This document shows, piece by piece, positions 58,201-64,000 of a stretch of 64,000 nucleotides of DNA (positions are counted from its first letter, which is position 1; every line of letters begins with the position of its first letter). The notes beneath the pieces are model-generated. The model saw only the letters and a program-made list of their open reading frames with translations. It searched no databases and was not told the origin of the DNA. The position numbers and the translations under genes were made by a program. The DNA is from Massospora cicadina (lineage: Eukaryota; Entomophthoromycota; Entomophthoromycetes; Entomophthorales; Entomophthoraceae): positions 1 through 64,000 of the forward strand of contig JAKSZP010010619.1 of assembly GCA_022478985.1 (NCBI GenBank), in the 5' to 3' direction.

Positions 58201-58750
58201 TTGATTACATGGATGTCTTGGACATCCCCTATGACTCATGACACAGAAGGAAATATGGAGGCTCGCACTTCATCCACTCCTCCAGCCAAGGGTAGTAGCA
58301 AAGACCTGGAGCTGCCTCAGATAAACCTACAGGACAACGGACTAATCCATCTCTCTTCATTCAATATGTGCAGCGTGTGAAGGGGATGGCACCCTACACT
58401 ACCTCCTTGAAACGTGCCTGATATCTAAAGCTATAGGGCGTGAAATTGCGCGTCTTCTTAAAACCCACAGCAACCAGGAGCTGTCAATTTCTAGAAACCT
58501 CCTCATACTCTAACTCGAATCTCCAATACCACCCACACTCCATTCCCTTATAGTCATCATCACACATTTGACAATACACACAATATCACTGGAAGACTTC
58601 AAGGGAACTGCGCCGACCATCCGCAGGACAGTCAGCAGATTTTACCTACACCTACTGGAACACTTCTAATCATGGCTATATGGATACATGAAGCTGAAGC
58701 GACAAAGACTCGTTGAGTCATGGTTCCCAGTCTGATTTCTACATGCGCAC
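55290..58750 (+). pseudogene. ORF2 of LINE L2 (endonuclease, RT, zinc motif)
   Basis: Endonuclease: YILAIQETYCLQ (about 55354-55390), LGNFNCWDDSS (about 55648-55680, the GDFN motif with Asp changed to Asn) and ISIGHTNFILS (about 55831-55863). RT: NKILATRFGN (about 56840-56870), an FGFIPGRSVWTNIHSV-like block readable in shifted frames (56900-56950), an RRGLKHGDPLSPLLYNFNID-like block near 57160-57215, and ILAFADDCVAG (57283-57315) with the catalytic FADD intact. The C-terminal zinc motif CAACEGDGTLHYLLETC lies at 58367-58417, then a SWFPV..F..HLFLHTSSI tail. Most motifs are present, but stops and frameshifts are spread throughout. Confidence 0.85.
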
Positions 58751-58983
58751 CTTTTCCTTCACACTAGTTCCATCATAAGGGGGAAGCCTCCTTGGAACAG
58801 GTATCCAACTCCCGTGCACCTGGTGGTACCATCTGGAAATAGGGGTAGCTCACCTACTCTGGGGTGCCTAAACCTCGCTATTACTTCATCTTTTTCCATC
58901 TCACAATCTATCTAGTTCATACTGTCAGTGTCCATCCCATGGTTGGGCTACTCCAATTAAATAGATAAAAAAACTTCATACAA

Positions 58984-60825
58984 AATTAAAAATGCTCTCA
59001 TAATGAGGATCATTGACTATTTTATGAATGCTAATATGGGAGGGAGTTATTTTGTTGAATGGGATTGAATAAGAAGCCACAGGTCTCAACTACCTTGCAA
59101 TTGATTTTAGTGTAGATCCTTTAATGGATTTGGGATTATATTATGGCTTTGATCTGAAAACCATAATTAAGTCAACACTTATCCAACACTATCCCCTCTT
59201 CAATTGATTTACTACTTGATCTTCAATTGGATGTCATCTTGTTTGTGACAAAAATGATGTTAAATATCAGGATATCGTATATGATGGGAAAAATATCAAC
59301 CAAGTGATTCCCATGTGAGAAGTGAATCCTAAATATAAGAAGGGGATAAAAATGCACAAAAATAAATTAAACTGAAAAAATAGTTGTTAAGGCTATATTT
59401 AAATACTAGAAAATTCTATTAGATCAATTTGAGCCCAAAATACCCCAAGATAAGATAATTTTTAATTGAAGTGAAGAATTACGTAAATATCAGGTTACTA
59501 GTATACTAGGTGGCACACTAGGCAATAAATTAAGATGACCTAATAAAGGGTAAGAATCAAGAACATGTCCAAAGATTGACCTTAGTGATACCAAGTCTCA
59601 TCCAATTTGGTATATAAAAATACCTTTTCTCTTTATCAAAAAAACTACAAACATTATACAATTTGAATGCAGCTCCTGACCAAGAGCATATCCAGATTAT
59701 TCCTCCAGTAATTTATTAGTCCAAATACTTTTTTTGGCTCATATTGTTGATGTAACAAACAAAAACCCTTTTCTAAACTAAAATAAATTTATGTCATTAT
59801 TTCTATGCCTCCTTTTTTGTACTTGACTTAATAAGATCCTTTTGCCATACTTATCATAGGACGAATAATATAGTTGAAGGGATCTAAGCAAATTGGCACC
59901 CTCAAAAATTAATAATATATAGGTCCTGAGTCTTATACTGCTTCACGCATTGACTTTTCAGATTCTTGGGAACGGAACCATAGAGCCACAAAAATGGAGG
60001 CCCAACAGTTGAAGAAATTTGATGTGAATGAAAATAAACTATTTCTATCGATTAAGCTTTTAATAATGTATGCTTTGGCAGTGACCCAGTAAAGTACAAC
60101 ATAAGGTTCTTTCTATAAAGTAGATAACTTATGCGTCCTACCAAATCCATATGTATTATAGTAAGTGATTCAATTGCTGATTTTAAAGCTTGCCACTGTG
60201 AACCTATATAAATTACCCCTTTCTTTATGATTAGATATGTAATCTGTGCTGCTCCATAGGTTTGGTCTGGATCTTGATTAGCGATTTCATCAGTTGTTCA
60301 AAGTATATGGATGGCCAAATCTCATCATCATCAGTAATGATGGATTTCAATAAAGGAGTAGGTTAGGTTGTCAACCATTCAAAAACCGAAAAAGGTGAAT
60401 ATTTTGTACCGCTGTTGGAACTGATATTGTAAACAAAATCAGTTGGATCCATATATGGCACACCAAGATTGAGAATTGTTGACAAACTTTCAAAGAGTTT
60501 GTACTAAAGTACAGTTGGCTGTTCCACAATCTAATTTTTCTTGGGATGATAAGAGTGATAAGAAACTTGAGGATTATCTATAGCTTATTCAGCTTGGGAA
60601 TGAATTAAGATGTGAAAATCATGGCATTGTTTGTGAGGATAAATAGTGGACAACCATGATGGTGTATTACCTGTTCCATTATAAATTTTGCAGTCAATAT
60701 TGTATAAAATCTCATATGGCTCAATATTTATTCACTTTTTTAATTTAATTGATTTCCATGATGTCTTTTAAGTTGAAAGAAACTAATTATAAAGGTTCCT
60801 GGGATATCTATATCCACCTGTGACA
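58984..60825 (-). other. Decayed minus-strand gypsy region, integrase side
   Basis: Mostly unreadable. On the minus strand SLTIIHMDLVGRIS (about 60175-60130) looks like another integrase core start, but a second such start already lies near 60800, so two elements may overlap here or the match may be weak. No LTR was recognised. Confidence 0.35.
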
Positions 60826-62456
60826 GGCCTAATTCTAAGCTTACCAACATATAGTTAGTTGTAGGCTTAAAGGACTGATAAGCTTGACATTCTTGACATT
60901 TCATTAACACATCCTGAATACTGAATCTTATTGATTCCCAATATTATCCCCGTTAATTTTAGCCTTAAGGTCTTAAACATACCTACATGTACATAATTTC
61001 AATGAGCTTTCATATTATTTTGGGAAAGCTGAAGGTGGTGATATAGTCTTTGGTAAACCCCACACTTTTTATACAATTTTCGTCTTAAATTTTGTGCCTT
61101 TCATGGGTTCCAAGGGTCAGCAAATAGCAGGCTTTTCATTAAATAAATTTTTGCCTATTTTTTTGCTAGTTTATCTGCAAAAGATGATAGTGGTGCTATA
61201 ACAGGAAGCCTTAAAAGTCAATCAGCATCTGATAGGTCTGTCCCAAATGAGGTACTATTCCATAATTGTAGGCCTGTAATTTCAAAACTTTTCGTGATAA
61301 CTAACATTAGGGTTTATCAAGATCATATATCCATTTTAAGGAAGCATGGTTAGTGTCAATAATAAACTTAGTACCATATATATACTTGAAATTATTTACA
61401 GTCAAATATGATGTATAAGTATTCTCGTTCAGTTACAGTGTAATTGCACTCATGCTTTCCCAGGACATGAATGAGAAGCCTTCCTAAATGCTTTTCTCCA
61501 TCATCCCCTATCTGACAGAGTACAACTCCTATAGCCATAAGAGATGCTATGGACTATACTATAGAAGGGTGGTCAAATTTTGGATATCTTAGAATAGGTG
61601 CTTTATTCAAAGATTTTTGTAGCCAGTTAAATGATTCTTTTCATCTTGATATTATTGATGTTATCTTCTTAAAACGGACGAAATAGAGGTTTTCAGTTTC
61701 ACAAATCCTGCTATAAACTGGTAGTACCTGACCATTCCAATTTTTTTGGATAACTTGCTTACTAGCAGGTTCTCACATGCAATTAGCGGCATTGAGTTTT
61801 TGGCTGTTGTAATTTAGAATTCTCACATAATCCAGCTGTGGCAAATTGTAAAACAAATCTTACTTTTCTTGCTTTAATTCATTTTTATAACAACAACCTT
61901 AGGGGATGTTGAAGTTATTGATAACTGTTGTTCAGGCTTGTTTCCCTAAAAAAGATTAGGTTAATATATTTTGGGATATGATCTCAAATTTTGTTTTTTG
62001 ATGATTTTTGTGGATCAACCTCAACAAAGTTTGTAAATAGTCATTTGTTGGTTTAATTATCAACAAAAAACTTTATTATGAGATTGATTAAGGTTTGTAA
62101 CAGATTGATGAGAGTGTTTTCAGAGTTACTGTGCCTTGACAACAATTTTCATAGCAGTAACCTTAAATTAGCTGAGTGATGCAAACTGATATTAATGGGT
62201 TAATGGTCCCATTAATTAAGCAAGTTAGTAGCTTGGATTGGATAATCTTATGTGACAAATAAAGGCATTATACATTCTTTCTGAATCCAACCCATGGAGG
62301 GTAGAGCCTAATTTGGGGTGGATCAAAACTAGGTGGCTGAGATATTCGTCATTTAAGATGACTATTTAGGATTAAAGTTCAATAATGAAAGATGTGGTTT
62401 CTATTGTCATTCTAATAGATGGGTTATAAGGATTCCCAATCTAAAACCCTAAACTA
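60826..62456 (-). pseudogene. RT-RNase H-integrase remnant of gypsy element E
   Basis: Minus-strand pol remnant, cut on its upstream side by element C. RT connection: a YYQFIAGFVKLKTSISSVLR segment near 61735-61675. RNase H: FIIDTNHASLKWIYDLDKP (about 61362-61306), then KVLKLQAYNYGIVPHLGQTY (to about 61230), the last catalytic Asp region of gypsy RNase H. Integrase zinc finger: CQECQAYQSFKP (about 60900-60865), with LSQVDIDIPGTF (about 60830-60795) as likely core start. No open frame above 60 codons survives, so it is among the oldest insertions here. LTRs are not identified. Confidence 0.65.
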
Positions 62457-62938
62457 TGTACTGATTATTAATATCTATAAATGATGAGTAGGTCAAATTC
62501 TACCCCTGAATCAAGCCTCAGTAGGTCGACTCTCAAGCCTGCACAAAAGGAACCTTACCCTGAAGGCACCAATACAAGATTTAATAAGGAAGCATCAAGT
62601 GCAAAAAAATTGATAGAGACACCTTCAGGTAATATGTCCCTGCTTCCCTAATCTCAAGAGGCGTGACTATACTTCTGCAGTCATGAAGATGATATAGAGA
62701 AATGAGGGTGCCAACCATGCAGTCAATCTGGAAGGTAGTGAAAGATCTTGACTTGACTGGGCCATAAAGATCCCCGAGGCACCTCATCCCCACACACCCT
62801 AAAAATATTGACGCTTTTTTACTCAATAGTGTAGTCTATTTTCGCCCCATCTTTTTGTTTTTTAACCTCTCTACTAGTTTACAGCTTAGAGCCAATTTTT
62901 GAACTTCATCGTCAATTAAGAGAACTTTCACGCCAAGA
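62457..62938 (+). repeat. 5' LTR of element C (family B LTR)
   Basis: Aligns with the B LTRs over its right half (TGGGCCATAAAGATCCCCGA, AAATATTGACGC, and the CTTTCACGCCAAGA end). The left half is diverged and longer than in B, so the start at 62457 (TGTACTGATTA) is uncertain. Confidence 0.6.
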
Positions 62939-62942
62939 AAAG

Positions 62943-62960
62943 AGGTTCTCACTAAAGGGG
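62943..62960 (+). other. Primer binding site of element C
   Basis: AGGTTCTCACTAAAGGGG, a decayed form of the TGGTGCTCACTACAGGG site of B, followed by the same GCTCTGAG as in B. Confidence 0.65.
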
Positions 62961-62998
62961 GCTCTGAGCTGTCCAAGTGAAAACATCAATTGAAAATC

Positions 62999-64000
62999 AT
63001 GGAGAATAATAACAGCCAAGAAACTCAACTTGTTTATTGGTCTAAAAGCGTCTATTAATGGATTAGTACCTTGGAATACAAACTACCACCCATGAAGCCC
63101 TAAAGCTTAAAGTTTTGGGCCATGTGTATAGGTCACTCTACCTTCCGTTGAAAGTGATAAGTACCAACTTTAATATGAAGACCTTAACGAAATTAAACAA
63201 CATTATCAAATGAAATATATTCTTTGTTATGCCATTCCAGCTGCTCTGGCTCCTCTTCCATGCCTCTACTATGCAAGATCTATATACATAGTCCCAATTA
63301 TCAGCAGGAGAATTGGCTTAGGGGACTGAGAGTTATCCCCAGAATTTTTATCCATCCTGCCCTCCATCACTTGTACAAGTAGTCAGGTTGCACCATCATT
63401 AAGTCTCCTGACAACTAGGGCTTACACAAACCTTACACTCCCACATTGCAATTTCTATAATTCAGTCTCCTCCTTCATCCACAATAATTGAGAAGCCATT
63501 GTTGATACCCAAAAATTTATCAAAAAGGCTCAAATTTAACTTGTGGTATTGGATAGGAGAATTTGGCTACCTCAAGGACCAGCCCTATCAAAATGTACAA
63601 CTCCTTGAGGCTACTTGGAACCAACATCTCAGCCAGGCCAAAGACCTGGTGCAGACTCTACAGGGGCACTACCAAGAGCTAGCCTCTCATGACTTCATTT
63701 CCAGGAGTGAAGGGCCTGAAAGGCCTAGAGGACCAGAAGGTCCCCGTGGGCCCATGTCCCTCTGGCCCTGCAGTGCCTACTTCTGGTGACCCTTATAATT
63801 ATTAGAAAAAGGACGTTTTGGCTGCCCTCGCCACTTTACAGGATCTAATCTGTAATATGGTTCAGGATTGCAAATTCCAAGTGTACGGAGTCTCCCTTGA
63901 CCCTAGGGTCTTGATTGAGGCCTTGTCAGAGGATATGGATAATCTTAGCGCCTTCACTAAGCTCACTGATAGTTGCATCTCTCAGCTCGAGCAACCTGCT
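62999..64000 (+). pseudogene. gag of element C, truncated by the window end
   Basis: Gag related to that of element B, read from an ATG (62999, MENNNSQETQL) that matches the B start. After a stop-rich first third, the frame 63499-63789 carries the helical segment (QNVQLLEATWNQHLSQAKDL) and a Gly-X-Y block (SEGPERPRGPEGPRGP). Then, in another frame, VLAALATLQDLI and VSLDPRVLIEALSEDMDNLS correspond to the conserved domain of B. The zinc knuckle and pol lie beyond the window. The conserved order across B and C shows that the collagen-like block is ancestral. Confidence 0.75.

Larger units (their letters stand above)
53748..58968 (+). mobile_element. LINE L2 (ORF1 + endonuclease/RT)
   Basis: 5.2 kb non-LTR retrotransposon with the same layout as L1. 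A 15 bp direct repeat at 53733-53747 (AAAAACTTTATATGA) and 58969-58983 (AAAAACTTCATACAA), differing only by transitions, is a good target duplication candidate. It inserted about 35 bp right of element H. The 3' end (CATGGTTGGGCTACTCCAAT) resembles that of L1. All reading frames are interrupted. Confidence 0.82.

Overview
The window looks like a gene-free, repeat-filled stretch of a large eukaryotic genome, made almost entirely of nested and decayed retrotransposons. I see no host gene, rRNA, intact tRNA, CRISPR array or bacterial-style operon. Ty3/gypsy elements of several lineages and two LINEs with a C-terminal CCHC-type zinc motif fit a repeat-rich filamentous fungus best, but this is a weak inference; no host marker is present. 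Nearly every reading frame is broken, often by TGA/TAA/TAG at positions where relatives have Arg, Gln or Trp codons, as C-to-T/G-to-A decay would give.

Layout. 1-1002: 3' end of a gypsy element (A). 1003-2820: an unknown coding-like remnant and two tandem arrays. 2821-7636: old gypsy scraps on both strands and a 1.0 kb miniature LTR element (Q, 4130-5148). 7637-15970: a complete but dead gypsy element (B; LTR-gag-pol-LTR) with a younger miniature LTR element (N, 10225-11999) inside it. 16195-17520: first copy of an ORF1-only retroposon (G). 18543-25411: a minus-strand gypsy relative of B (D). 26672-40210: an LTR element (P) that has received a LINE (L1, about 28063-33027) in its body, and a SINE (35273-35565) plus another LTR element (O, 36050-39801) in its 3' LTR. 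40626-43445: gag-protease-RT remnant of a plus-strand gypsy (I). 43454-53698: a minus-strand gypsy (H) containing the second G copy (45314-47259). 53748-58968: LINE L2. 58984-62456: minus-strand gypsy remnant (E). 62457-64000: 5' LTR and gag of another member of family B (C), running off the window.

How the parts relate. A, B, C and D are one gypsy lineage whose Gag carries a collagen-like Gly-X-Y stretch. B, C, H and O, with mutually unlike LTRs, share nearly the same primer binding site, so they probably used the same tRNA primer. L1, L2, G and the SINE share a related 3' tail ending in an AATAAA-like run. This suggests that G (ORF1 protein only) and the SINE (tRNA-like head) were moved in trans by LINE machinery of the L1/L2 type. 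Target duplications, LTR pairing and an uninterrupted second copy of the P LTR let the insertion order be read from the sequence.

Limits. Boundaries were read by eye. LTR ends are usually good to a few bases where TG..CA ends pair up; domain limits inside decayed pol and gag regions are approximate. No database search or alignment was run.
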